This document shows, in pieces, positions 18,371-26,973 of a DNA stretch of 64,000 nucleotides. Origin of the DNA: an uncultured Lachnospiraceae bacterium (lineage in GTDB: Bacteria; Bacillota; Clostridia; Lachnospirales; Lachnospiraceae). The stretch spans positions 50,747 to 114,746 of the forward strand of contig CANRZW010000008.1 of assembly GCA_947644545.1 (NCBI GenBank), in the 5' to 3' direction. Every line of letters starts with the position of its first letter. Positions within the stretch are counted from its first letter, which is position 1. Both the position numbers and the translations under genes were made by a program. The notes beneath the pieces are model-generated. The model did not search any database, had not been told where the DNA came from, and saw only the letters and a list, made by a program, of their open reading frames with translations.

Positions 18371-18508
18371 ATGCGAAAGAATGCAAGAATCCAGAGCAGA
18401 CAGGATGGAATCAGAGAAGTTGTGGAAGATGGGAAGCCTTTAGTAGAGACGGTAATCGGATGTGCTTGGGCAACAGACTTCGGCATTTTTGCTTTGCTAA
18501 AAGGCTAA
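18371..18508 (+). CDS. Hypothetical 45-residue protein
   Basis: ATG at 18371 follows a GAGGAG site four bases upstream and encodes 45 residues with a basic N-terminus and a hydrophobic end (ATDFGIFALLKG). I do not recognise it. A short hairpin precedes it. It could be a small gene of the island or the worn remnant of a longer one. Confidence 0.3.
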   Translation: MRKNARIQSRQDGIREVVEDGKPLVETVIGCAWATDFGIFALLKG

Positions 18509-18548
18509 AAAATGACAGCCGGAATTCAAATAATTGTTCCCTCTGCGG

Positions 18549-18578
18549 TTGTGGAATCCCCCTCAGATGTTATATACT
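18549..18578 (+). promoter_or_regulatory. Probable promoter for the second inverted GH3 gene
   Basis: TTGTGG at 18549-18554 and TATACT at 18573-18578 are 18 bases apart and about 110 bases before the GH3 start. The -35 box is imperfect. Confidence 0.4.
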
Positions 18579-18607
18579 ATATCTTAAGGAAAATCGTTAC
18601 TGTGCAT

Positions 18608-18640
18608 GTCCGTAATCATGCGCACCGCGTATTTACGGAC
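18608..18640. promoter_or_regulatory. Inverted repeat in the GH3 leader region
   Basis: GTCCGTAA at 18608-18615 and TTACGGAC at 18633-18640 form a perfect 8-base inverted repeat downstream of the proposed promoter and 51 bases before the GH3 start. It could be an operator or a 5' leader hairpin. Confidence 0.4.
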
Positions 18641-18690
18641 GAATAGGGCAGAGTATGATGACAAATCCTGTAACAGGAAAGGAGTAGGGG

Positions 18691-21531
18691 ATGGAGAACA
18701 AAGTTTTTGACACAAAATTATATGCGGCTTCTGCAAGGGCCGTGGCTGCGGAAGGTATTGTCATGCTGCGCAACGAAGGGCATGTGCTGCCGCTTGGCAA
18801 GGGCGAGAAGATTGCGCTTTTTGGAAGAGGACAGTTCAATTATTACAAGAGCGGCACCGGTTCCGGCGGTCTGGTCAATACGAGCTATGTGACCGGAATC
18901 AGAGAAGCATTGCTGGAGAGCGAGTTTGTGCTGAACGAGAAACTGCATGCGGTATACGAGGCGTGGCTTAAGGAGAATCCTTACGATGCGGGCGCGGGCT
19001 GGGCAGGGGAACCCTGGTTCCAGAAAGAGATGCCGCTGACGAAGGAACTGGTGGACAGCGCCAGACAGGAGTCTGATACGGCAGTGATCGTGATCGGCAG
19101 GACCGCCGGGGAGGATCAGGATAATAAGGCGGAAGCGGGCAGCTATCTGCTGACGGAGGCAGAGGAAGAGATGCTTGAACTGGTATGCGCTTCCTTTGAC
19201 CGTACGGTTGTGCTTCTGAATGTGGGCAATATTATCGATATGAAGTGGGTGGAGCGTTATCAGCCGGCGGCAGTTCTGTATGTATGGCAGGGCGGTCAGG
19301 AAGGCGGTAACGGTGTTCTGGATGTGCTGGAAGGAAGGGTGACGCCTTCCGGTAAGCTGACGGATACAATCGCCAAAGATATCGCAGATTATCCTTCCAC
19401 AGACAACTATGGGGACGAGAAGCGGAATGTCTATCAGGAGGATATCTATGTAGGCTATCGCTATTTTGAGACTTTTGCCAAGGACAAGGTTCTCTATCCT
19501 TTCGGTTTCGGCCTTTCCTATACGACCTTTGCGGTGGAGGCAAAGCTGGACGATACGGCAGCAGGCAGTGTGGATGCGGACACGGCCGTTGTGGTCAGCG
19601 CGCAGGTGACCAATACAGGTACGGCTGCCGGTAAAGAGGTGGTACAGGTTTACTGTGAGGCGCCTCAGGGTGCGATGGGCAAACCGGCCAGAGCCCTTTG
19701 CGGTTTTGCAAAGACGAAGGAGCTTGCGCCGGGTGAATCCGAGACGCTTCAGATTCCGGTTGCCTGGTATACGATTTCTTCCTATGATGACGGCGGTGCT
19801 GCGGGCCATAAGTCCTGCTGGGTTCTGGAAGCGGGAGAATACATATTCCATGTGGGTACGGACGTGCGGAGTGCTTCGTCCGTGGGCAGTGTGACGCTGC
19901 AGGAGACAAAAGTGGTGAAGGAAGCCGAGGAGGCATGTGCTCCGGTGACTGCATTTGAGCGGATGAAGCCTCAGACGGACGGTCAGGGCGGCTATCAGGC
20001 CGGTTATGAGGCAGCGCCTCTGCGCACGGCAGATCCCGGTAAGCGTCGTGCGGACAGGCTGCCGGAGAATACGGCCTGTACGGGAGATCAGGGCTACAAG
20101 CTCTCCGATGTGGAAAAGGGCGCCGTATCTATGGAAACGTTCCTGGCACAGCTGTCGAATGAGGATCTGTGCTGTATGGTAAGAGGAGAGGGTATGTGTT
20201 CCCCGAAGGTGACGCCGGGTACGGCAGGCGCTTTCGGCGGTGTTACGGAGCGGATGCAGGAATTCGGTATTCCGGTTGCCTGTTGTGCGGACGGTCCCAG
20301 CGGCATCCGTATGGACTGCGGAAGCATCGCCTTCGCAATGCCCAACGGCGCATGTCTGGGCAGTACTTTCAACGAGGCGCTTTCGGAGGAGCTGTTCGAG
20401 TGGGAGGCGTTGGAGCTGCGCAAGAATAAAGTAGACACCCTGCTCGGACCGGGTATCAATCTGCACCGGAATCCTTTGAACGGAAGAAACTTCGAGTATT
20501 TCAGTGAAGATCCCCTGGTAACAGGACGGATGGCGGCGGCACAGCTGCGGGCCATGGGACGTTACGATGTGACCGGCACCATCAAACATTTCGCATGCAA
20601 CAGCCAGGAGTATAAGCGTAATATGGTGGAGGCAGTGGTATCGGAGCGTGCGCTCAGGGAGCTGTACCTGAAGTGCTTTGAGATCGCGGTAACGGACGGC
20701 GGCGCATATTCCATCATGACTTCCTACAATCCCATCAACGGTTTCTGGTCTGCCAGCAACTATGACATGCTGACTACGATCCTGCGGGGTGAGTGGAACT
20801 ATGACGGTATTGTGATGACGGACTGGTGGGCGAAGGGCAACGATGAGCATGAGACCGGTACAGTAGAGAATGTGGCGGCCATGGTGCGCGCTCAGAACGA
20901 TCTGTTCATGGTGACGGCAGATTCCTCGAAGAATACTCAGAACGACAATTCTGCGGAAAGTCTGGAGAAGGGAACCGTAACACGGGGCGAATATCTGCGC
21001 AGCGCAGCCAATATCTGCCGTTATCTGTTGAGGACGCCTGCCTATGAGCGCATGATGGGCAGAGAGAGTGAACTGGACAGACAGCTGGCAGCCGTTGCGG
21101 CGCAGGAGATGGAGTCCTTTGGTGAGCTGGTAAGGATTGCGGTGCCGGAGAAAGAAGCGGTTCTGCCCGTAGAGCAGATTGCGACTGCCAAGGGAAGCAG
21201 CATCAACTTTGAGTTGAATTTCAGTGAGAGAGGCGTATACCGGCTGGAACTGGTTTGCAGGATCGTGGGACAAAGCAGTCTGGCCCAGGTGCCGCTTACG
21301 GTATCGCAGGATAAGCAGATCGTGAAGACGATCTCCCTGACCGGCGAGGATACGGAGTGGCGGACTGAGACTGTTACGCTGCATCCTTCCTTCCACAATA
21401 CCACCTTCCTGAAATTCTTCTTTGGCCAGGGCGGTATGGAGATCCAGGAAGCGCGGCTTGTTCTGGAGGAATCCTGGGAAGAGAAGTTCCAGGCGATGCG
21501 GAAAGTACACGCAGAAGAGACCGGCGAATAA
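18691..21531 (+). CDS. GH3 glycosidase with inverted domain order and extra C-terminal domain
   Basis: A 946-residue enzyme built like the GH3 at 12197: sandwich domain first (IVMLRNEGHVLPL), then the fibronectin-like domain, then the catalytic barrel. The barrel shows GRNFEYFSEDP, the KHF motif (TIKHFACNSQE) and GIVMTDWW with nucleophile D711. About 130 further residues after the barrel form a beta-rich domain not seen in the other inverted GH3 and may bind carbohydrate. There is no signal peptide. The start follows GGAAAGGAG. The enzyme likely removes terminal beta-linked sugars from imported oligosaccharides; glucose versus xylose specificity cannot be decided here. The HEPN/ATPase island separates it from its relative. 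Confidence 0.87.
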   Translation: MENKVFDTKLYAASARAVAAEGIVMLRNEGHVLPLGKGEKIALFGRGQFNYYKSGTGSGGLVNTSYVTGIREALLESEFVLNEKLHAVYEAWLKENPYDAGAGWAGEPWFQKEMPLTKELVDSARQESDTAVIVIGRTAGEDQDNKAEAGSYLLTEAEEEMLELVCASFDRTVVLLNVGNIIDMKWVERYQPAAVLYVWQGGQEGGNGVLDVLEGRVTPSGKLTDTIAKDIADYPSTDNYGDEKRNVYQEDIYVGYRYFETFAKDKVLYPFGFGLSYTTFAVEAKLDDTAAGSVDADTAVVVSAQVTNTGTAAGKEVVQVYCEAPQGAMGKPARALCGFAKTKELAPGESETLQIPVAWYTISSYDDGGAAGHKSCWVLEAGEYIFHVGTDVRSASSVGSVTLQETKVVKEAEEACAPVTAFERMKPQTDGQGGYQAGYEAAPLRTADPGKRRADRLPENTACTGDQGYKLSDVEKGAVSMETFLAQLSNEDLCCMVRGEGMCSPKVTPGTAGAFGGVTERMQEFGIPVACCADGPSGIRMDCGSIAFAMPNGACLGSTFNEALSEELFEWEALELRKNKVDTLLGPGINLHRNPLNGRNFEYFSEDPLVTGRMAAAQLRAMGRYDVTGTIKHFACNSQEYKRNMVEAVVSERALRELYLKCFEIAVTDGGAYSIMTSYNPINGFWSASNYDMLTTILRGEWNYDGIVMTDWWAKGNDEHETGTVENVAAMVRAQNDLFMVTADSSKNTQNDNSAESLEKGTVTRGEYLRSAANICRYLLRTPAYERMMGRESELDRQLAAVAAQEMESFGELVRIAVPEKEAVLPVEQIATAKGSSINFELNFSERGVYRLELVCRIVGQSSLAQVPLTVSQDKQIVKTISLTGEDTEWRTETVTLHPSFHNTTFLKFFFGQGGMEIQEARLVLEESWEEKFQAMRKVHAEETGE

Positions 21532-21566
21532 TGTAAGAAGATTTTTGGATATCCGAAAATAACAGA

Positions 21567-21613
21567 AAGAAAACAACTGCTGCAGACAGTATCGCGGCAG
21601 TTGTTTTCTTTTT
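21567..21613. terminator. Bidirectional terminator between convergent genes
   Basis: AAGAAAACAACTGC at 21567-21580 pairs perfectly with GCAGTTGTTTTCTT at 21597-21610, a 14-base stem with T-runs on the right and A-runs on the left. It serves the GH3 gene and probably the convergent araC gene too. Confidence 0.85.
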
Positions 21614-21684
21614 GACGGTTTGGGTTTTTTGTGTATCTTTATTTCTTCATTTTTTCATTTCTCTTTCTCTCTGCTTCTCTTTTT

Positions 21685-22743
21685 CTATAAGAACTGGGTA
21701 TCCTCCTTCTGCTCCGCATACAGGTTTCTGTACTGAGAGGGTGTCATCTGATGCCGTTTCTTGAAGGCACGCATGAAATTTTCCGGATTTTCGTAGCCGA
21801 TCATCTTGCTGATCTGGTTGACTGTCAGCGTGGAACTCTTCAAGAGCAGGTCGGCTTTCTGGAAACGAATCTGCTTAAGCAGCTGGGAAAAGGTGCAGCC
21901 GAAGAGTTTCTTGATATAGCGGGAGCAGTAGGGAACGGTATAGTGCAGATGGGCGGCCAGTTTCTCCAGTGTAATGGTGGAATAATTTTCCTGTACATAC
22001 AACAGAATCTCGTGGTCGCTGTTGCCCAGCGGAATGACCTGGGTGGCTGCCTGCCAGTGTTTGGAAAGGCGCAGCAGCAGGATCATCAGCATACCTGTCA
22101 GGATACGGTCCGTATAGTTGTCGGGGGAGAGCATTTCACCGAACATATCGAAGATGTGTCTTCGTATTTCCGCATTATCTCCGGTGCGGAAGAGCAGATA
22201 CTGTTCGCTGTTTTCATTATAAATACTGCCGAGCAGAAAACGACTTAACATATCCTGGCCCTTGAGCAGACCCGTGCAGATTTCCGTGAAGGCCGACAGA
22301 CGTACCAGAATCTTGACGGTATTACATTCCGTGCAGGCGCTCTGGGTATGTCTTGCTGCGGGCGGGAGAATACAGAAATCTCCGGCGGTGAATGTCTGGA
22401 CGGTCTGGTTGATCACATGGACGCTGCTGCCGGACACCACATAGATGATCTCGAAATAAGTATGGGTGTGTTCCGGGATCTCCAGGGTAGTCGGTTTGAA
22501 TAAAACCACGGTCCGTTCCACATCTGTTGGCACGTCATAGACATCATAGATGATATTCAGAATATGATTCCAGGTGATCAACGGAATGTTATGAGAATCA
22601 TGATCCACTGGCATTTTTGACAACAAAGTAAAGAAATCGCCAAAATCTGAGTGGGGGGGGGTAAAATTGTGCAGACGGGAACTCATGGCCTTTTCCTTAT
22701 TGGATTCCGTATAAAGATAATCATAAATGTGCGATTTGTTCAT
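21685..22743 (-). CDS. AraC-family transcriptional regulator (divergent to permease operon)
   Basis: A 352-residue regulator. A cupin-like sensor region (EIPEHTHTYFEIIYVVSGS, then AGDFCILPP) occupies roughly residues 80-150, and the C-terminal 100 residues hold two helix-turn-helix units, the second ending with the AraC signature around IGYENPENFMRAFKKRHQMTPSQYR. The cupin should bind a sugar signal. It is transcribed away from the permease genes at 23138, so it is a good candidate activator of that operon. An AGGAA site lies nine bases before the start, with GGAGGGG further up. There is no membrane segment. Confidence 0.88.
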   Translation of the reverse strand: MNKSHIYDYLYTESNKEKAMSSRLHNFTPPHSDFGDFFTLLSKMPVDHDSHNIPLITWNHILNIIYDVYDVPTDVERTVVLFKPTTLEIPEHTHTYFEIIYVVSGSSVHVINQTVQTFTAGDFCILPPAARHTQSACTECNTVKILVRLSAFTEICTGLLKGQDMLSRFLLGSIYNENSEQYLLFRTGDNAEIRRHIFDMFGEMLSPDNYTDRILTGMLMILLLRLSKHWQAATQVIPLGNSDHEILLYVQENYSTITLEKLAAHLHYTVPYCSRYIKKLFGCTFSQLLKQIRFQKADLLLKSSTLTVNQISKMIGYENPENFMRAFKKRHQMTPSQYRNLYAEQKEDTQFL

Positions 22744-23137
22744 GACTGTATTCCTGCCCCTCCGGTTCCTGATTCAGGCGCTTTTATTCTGCGATCATTT
22801 TGCCCATTTCATTTTATATGGTAAAAAAGGCAGTGCGCTATGGATAAATTATCTTTTTTATATGTATTTTTTGACCAGTATTGTCGTAAATGACAGGATC
22901 GATTAAGTATAGAAAGCGGTAAAAAAGCGTATTTATCAGATGTTTTGGTGACAGGGATGCAGAACGTCGTGAATGACACAAATTATACAAGTTGACGAAA
23001 ATAGTTAAGAAATGATAGTCAAATTAGACAAGTAATACAACTGTAAAACGTTTGAGTTGTTGCTATAATTATTCATGTGCACACGGAAATGTGTAAAAAT
23101 CTTACAAAAAAAGAATAAGGATTCAGGGGGTAAGAGT
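22744..23137. other. Divergent control region of the sugar-uptake operon
   Basis: This AT-rich 394-base region separates the araC gene from the permease operon. It holds an extended -10 element at 23061-23069 and the palindrome AAACGTTT at 23046-23053 next to it. TTGACG at 22992-22997 is another possible -35 box. No gene is seen. Confidence 0.5.
23046..23069 (+). promoter_or_regulatory. Extended -10 promoter with adjacent CG-centred palindrome
   Basis: TGCTATAAT at 23061-23069 is a full extended -10 element. The palindrome AAACGTTT at 23046-23053 lies just upstream and resembles the centre of LacI/CcpA-type operators, though it does not fit the full cre consensus. Regulation by catabolite control is therefore possible but not shown. 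Confidence 0.5.
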
Positions 23138-24076
23138 ATGGTTGCTAAAGGCAAGGGAGGGGCCAATAAGAAAGAGAAGATTTCCTTGGCTCTGTTATGG
23201 AAACAGAGGTATTTGCTGATGATGTCACTGCCGTTTGTTATTTGGATCATCATCTTCAAGTACATTCCGCTCTGGGGATGGACGATGGCGTTTCAGGAGG
23301 TGAAACCGGCGACGTTTGCATTGCCGATCTGGGAACGGCCATTTGCCGGTTTTGCGAATTTTACGAAGGCTTTTGAGGACAGACTGTTTAAGCAGACGAT
23401 GATCAATACACTGGGCATCAGTGTCCTGCAGATCGCTGTGGGTACGATCGTTGCGATCCTTTTTGCGGTGCTGCTTAACGAGCTGATGTTCACGAAATTC
23501 AAGAAAGTAACGCAGACCATTTCCTATCTGCCGCACTTTGTATCCTGGGTTATCATCGCCAGTATCGCGAAGAATATCTTCAATGACGGCGGCGTTATCG
23601 ATTCCCTGGTTGGCGCCAATCTGCATTTGATGAGTACCAATTCTCCTTTGATCTGGATGGTCATCGTCATCATTGACTGCTGGAAGGAGATGGGCTGGAA
23701 TGCCATTATCTATCTGTCTTCCATGGCAGGCATCGATCCGGGCCTGTATGAGGCGGCACAGATTGACGGTGCGAACCGCTTCCAGAGAATGTGGCATATC
23801 ACTCTGCCGGGTATCCGGCCCACGATCATCGTTCTGCTGATCATGAGCATCGGCGGCGCGCTCAATGTAGGTATGGAGAGACAGATGCTCCTCAGCAATG
23901 CACTGGTACAGGATCATACGATGGTTCTTTCCTGGTTCTCCTACACAAGAGGTATTAAGAGCAGCGATTACGGCTTAGGTACTGCGCTTGGCGTATTCCA
24001 GTCCGTAGTAGGCGTTACGCTTCTGATGATCGCGAATAAGATCGCCAGTCTGGTCGGCGAAGACAAATTGGTATAG
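23138..24076 (+). CDS. LplB-type sugar ABC transporter permease
   Basis: A 312-residue inner-membrane permease with about six hydrophobic segments. The cytoplasmic EAA loop is visible as YEAAQIDGANRFQRMWHITLPGI, the site that docks the ATPase. The N-terminal segment (YIPLWGWTMAFQ) is typical of the LplB/YteP group, which imports oligosaccharides and polysaccharide fragments. The start at 23138 follows GGGGG; the frame is open further upstream but without a ribosome site. It pairs with the permease at 24091 and the solute-binding lipoprotein at 25028. No ATPase gene is present in the operon. Confidence 0.9.
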   Translation: MVAKGKGGANKKEKISLALLWKQRYLLMMSLPFVIWIIIFKYIPLWGWTMAFQEVKPATFALPIWERPFAGFANFTKAFEDRLFKQTMINTLGISVLQIAVGTIVAILFAVLLNELMFTKFKKVTQTISYLPHFVSWVIIASIAKNIFNDGGVIDSLVGANLHLMSTNSPLIWMVIVIIDCWKEMGWNAIIYLSSMAGIDPGLYEAAQIDGANRFQRMWHITLPGIRPTIIVLLIMSIGGALNVGMERQMLLSNALVQDHTMVLSWFSYTRGIKSSDYGLGTALGVFQSVVGVTLLMIANKIASLVGEDKLV

Positions 24077-24090
24077 AGTGAGGTGGCGAG

Positions 24091-24957
24091 ATGAAAAATT
24101 TACATAAAACATGGTTCGACTATTTTCTTTTGTTGTTTTTTGCGATCATCCTGGTCGTGACGTTGTATCCGTTTATGAATGTGCTTGCAATCTCCTTGAA
24201 CGACGCTACGGATACGATCAAGAACATTAACTTTATCATTCCGCGTCATTTTACGCTGGCCAACTACAAATATGTATTTAAGGAAGGCGGAATCGTACAG
24301 CCGTTGTTTATCTCCATCGCCAAGACCGTGATCGGAACACTGGCAGGCGTGATCTGTACGGCGATGCTGGCTTATACTCTGAGCCGCCGGGATTTCGTAT
24401 TCCATAAATTCTTCACATTACTTTTCGTCATCACCATGTATGTAGGCGGCGGTATGATCCCGGAATACCTGTTGATCGTTCGTACACTGCATCTGGGTGA
24501 TAACTTCCTGGTTTACATCATTCCGGGCTTGATCTGGGTCTACAATATGATCCTTGTCCGTTCCTTTATCGACGGACTGCCGGGAGCCCTGCAGGAAGCG
24601 GCGAAGCTGGACGGCGCCAACGACTTCCAGATCTGGTACAAGGTCGTTATGCCGCTGTGTACGCCGGTTGTCGCGACCATCGCGCTGTATTATGCGGTAG
24701 GACAGTGGAACTCCTTCATGGATACTTATCTGTATGCGAAGAAGCTGCCCACCCTGCAGTATAAACTGTACGAGATCATGTCTCAGGCGACGATGCAGCT
24801 GGATACACATACCACCACCAACGCCACACAGGCAGTAACGCCTATGGCGATTCGTATGGCGGTAACGGTAGTGGCGACGGTGCCGATCATCATCGTATAT
24901 CCTTTCGTACAGAAGTATTTCGTAGGCGGCATGACACTTGGTTCTGTGAAAGACTGA
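24091..24957 (+). CDS. LplC-type sugar ABC transporter permease
   Basis: A 288-residue partner permease with about six membrane segments and an EAA loop (LQEAAKLDGANDFQIWYKVVMPL). It belongs to the LplC/YtcP group that pairs with LplB-type proteins. It starts 15 bases after the previous stop behind a GAGGTGG site, so it is in the same operon. The solute-binding lipoprotein gene follows 70 bases later. Energy is probably supplied by a shared sugar ATPase encoded outside the window. Confidence 0.9.
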   Translation: MKNLHKTWFDYFLLLFFAIILVVTLYPFMNVLAISLNDATDTIKNINFIIPRHFTLANYKYVFKEGGIVQPLFISIAKTVIGTLAGVICTAMLAYTLSRRDFVFHKFFTLLFVITMYVGGGMIPEYLLIVRTLHLGDNFLVYIIPGLIWVYNMILVRSFIDGLPGALQEAAKLDGANDFQIWYKVVMPLCTPVVATIALYYAVGQWNSFMDTYLYAKKLPTLQYKLYEIMSQATMQLDTHTTTNATQAVTPMAIRMAVTVVATVPIIIVYPFVQKYFVGGMTLGSVKD

Positions 24958-25027
24958 TGCAGTTTTACTCATTATGAATTGATTAAGTTTTACATAGATC
25001 AATTAAAGAATAAAGGAGGACTTAAAC

Positions 25028-26743
25028 ATGAAAAGGAAGAAGATTTTAGCCCTGCTTGCAGTGGGAGCCTTGCTGGCAGGTACGCTGACCGGCTGTGGCG
25101 GCGGTGACGGCGCGGCATCCGGAGATGCGGGAAGCGCAGGAGACTCCCAGGGAGCAGCAGAAGGTGACGGCGCACAGGCAGACAGTGGAGATGATACTTC
25201 GCCCATTACCTTTGAGTATTACAATGCGGACGGTAAGAACGGCAACTGGAGTGAGACACCGGTTGGTGCGGCGATCACGGAGGCTACCGGCGTGACACTG
25301 GAGATTACCTATCCGGTATCCAGCACCGGTGATGCCAGCGAGGATGTGGCATTGATGATCGCCAATGACGACTATCCGGATATGATCTACTCCAAAGCAT
25401 CCGTAACGAACCTTTACGAAGCAGGCGCGTTGATTGACATGACGGATCTGATCGAGCAGTATGGTCCCAACATCAAGAAGATGTATGGAGACGAGTTTGA
25501 GAAGCTGAAATGGGGCGCTGACGATCCGGGTATCTACCAGCTGTCTTATGCGGGCGTGCGGGGTAAGATCTTCAGCACAGGCGGCACCTGCCAGATCCAG
25601 TATGCGGTGCTGGCAGAGAATGACTATAAGTATCCTACGACACTGGCAGAGTATGAAGAGATGATCAAATCGTATCTGGCAGCGCATCCGACCACAGAGG
25701 ACGGGCTGGAGACCATCGGTATCTCCATGAGCGCATCCGACTGGCACTGGATGATCACTCTGGGCAATCCGGCAGGTTTTATCGCAGATGCGGCGCCGGA
25801 TAACGGACAGTGGCTGATCGACGAGAATTATAACTGTACCTACAAGCATTCCAGCGAGGACGAGAAGGAATATTTCAGATGGCTGAGCCGTATGTATGAC
25901 GAAGGTATTCTGGATCAGAACTTTGCGACACAGACAGACGACGACTATATCGCGAAGCTCTCCAGCGGCCGTGTCGTTGCGATTACGGATGCGAACTGGC
26001 ATTATATGCAGGCAGAGGCAACTTTGAAAGCAGAGGGTAAGATGGATAAGACATACTGTGGCCTGCCGGTTGTTATGGATCCAAACGAGAAGGCTCCCAC
26101 ACTGATGTATCAGGGTCTGCAGGTTGGTTATGGCCTCGCTATCACCAAGAGCTGTGAAGATCCCGTGCGTGCGATCAAGTTCCTGGATTTCCTGTGTTCC
26201 GATGAAGGCGCTGTCCTTTACAGATGGGGTGTTGAAGGGGAACATTACCAGGTAGACGAGAACGGTATAAGATATCGTACCGAGGAAGAGATCGCGAAGT
26301 CAAAGTCGGATCCTGACTATAGCAAGAATACGGGTATCAACAACTATACCGGATTCCCGATCTACGGTGACGGTGTGCAGGATGAGACCGGCAATTATTA
26401 TACACCGACCAGCAGAGAATCCGTGATCGCAGAGTATAATGAAGTAGAGAAGGCAGCCTGCGAGGCAATGGGCGTGGAGATGCTGACAGATATCTTCCCG
26501 CAGCCCGAGGAATTTGAGACACCGGTATACTCTCCTCTGTGGGCGTATGCAATCCCGCAGGAGCTGAGCAATAATGTATCGATTCTGGATGAGATTGCGT
26601 TCCCGGCACTTGTTAAATGTGTAACGGAGCCTGAGTCCTCCTTTGACGCTAACTGGGATGCAATGATCGCTGAGTTAGAGGCGAACGGCCTTGAAGAGAC
26701 CAACGCGATGATGACAGAATTCCTGGCAACCAAGGTGCAGTAA
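25028..26743 (+). CDS. Sugar-binding lipoprotein of the LplA type, copy 1
   Basis: A 571-residue exported substrate-binding protein. The signal peptide ends in lipobox LTGC with cysteine 23 as the lipid anchor, then a Gly/Ala/Asp-rich linker runs to about residue 57. The rest is a large two-lobed binding protein of the extracellular solute-binding family 1 type common beside LplB/LplC permeases. GGAGG lies just before the start. It is about four-fifths identical by eye to the protein at 27958, differing most in segments that may line the ligand cleft. The ligand is unknown; the surrounding glycosidases suggest plant oligosaccharides. Confidence 0.9.
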   Translation: MKRKKILALLAVGALLAGTLTGCGGGDGAASGDAGSAGDSQGAAEGDGAQADSGDDTSPITFEYYNADGKNGNWSETPVGAAITEATGVTLEITYPVSSTGDASEDVALMIANDDYPDMIYSKASVTNLYEAGALIDMTDLIEQYGPNIKKMYGDEFEKLKWGADDPGIYQLSYAGVRGKIFSTGGTCQIQYAVLAENDYKYPTTLAEYEEMIKSYLAAHPTTEDGLETIGISMSASDWHWMITLGNPAGFIADAAPDNGQWLIDENYNCTYKHSSEDEKEYFRWLSRMYDEGILDQNFATQTDDDYIAKLSSGRVVAITDANWHYMQAEATLKAEGKMDKTYCGLPVVMDPNEKAPTLMYQGLQVGYGLAITKSCEDPVRAIKFLDFLCSDEGAVLYRWGVEGEHYQVDENGIRYRTEEEIAKSKSDPDYSKNTGINNYTGFPIYGDGVQDETGNYYTPTSRESVIAEYNEVEKAACEAMGVEMLTDIFPQPEEFETPVYSPLWAYAIPQELSNNVSILDEIAFPALVKCVTEPESSFDANWDAMIAELEANGLEETNAMMTEFLATKVQ

Positions 26744-26896
26744 GATACAGTACAGTTTAACCACGGACTTTGCATTTGTGCATTCACTGCGAAAGAACTT
26801 TGCTTTGGCAAGGTTCGTGAAGAACATAATTTGCCAGGCGGTATTGTCTTGAAGACATAAGTTACAGACTGTTATAATGAAGACACATACGCTTAC

Positions 26897-26933
26897 GGGA
26901 AAGGCTGATATTGAACGGATATCAGCCTTTCCC
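26897..26933 (+). terminator. Terminator after the first binding-protein gene
   Basis: GGGAAAGGCTGATAT at 26897-26911 and ATATCAGCCTTTCCC at 26919-26933 make a perfect 15-base stem with a 7-base loop. There is no long T-run. A related hairpin follows the second binding-protein gene. Confidence 0.65.
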
Positions 26934-26973
26934 GGTGTTTAAAGCCTATTCCATGGGAGGAAAATCGAAGGTT

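Larger units (their letters stand above)
18263..18690. other. Intergenic region at the right edge of the AT-rich island
   Basis: The gap contains a small open frame at 18371-18508, a 7-base stem (AAACTCT at 18336-18342 with AGAGTTT at 18354-18360) just before it, a probable promoter at 18549-18578 and an inverted repeat at 18608-18640. No direct repeats marking an insertion site were found by eye. Confidence 0.5.

Noticed and set aside
18295..18486. A 63-codon minus-strand frame in the gap after the ATPase gene
   Set aside because: No ribosome site, and the sequence resembles nothing known; the plus-strand frame at 18371 has better signals.
14747..18690. Transposon or integrase as the carrier of the AT-rich island
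   Set aside because: No transposase, integrase, terminal repeats or flanking direct repeats were found by eye, so the transfer mechanism is left open.
18718..21576. A 952-codon open frame on the minus strand
   Set aside because: It lies fully opposite the second inverted GH3 gene, whose motifs are intact. The antisense translation is rich in His, Arg and Leu with no family motif, typical of a codon-bias shadow in GC-rich genes.
25046..26245. A 399-codon minus-strand frame opposite the first binding-protein gene
   Set aside because: No ribosome site or motif; the plus-strand gene has a clear signal peptide and paralogue.
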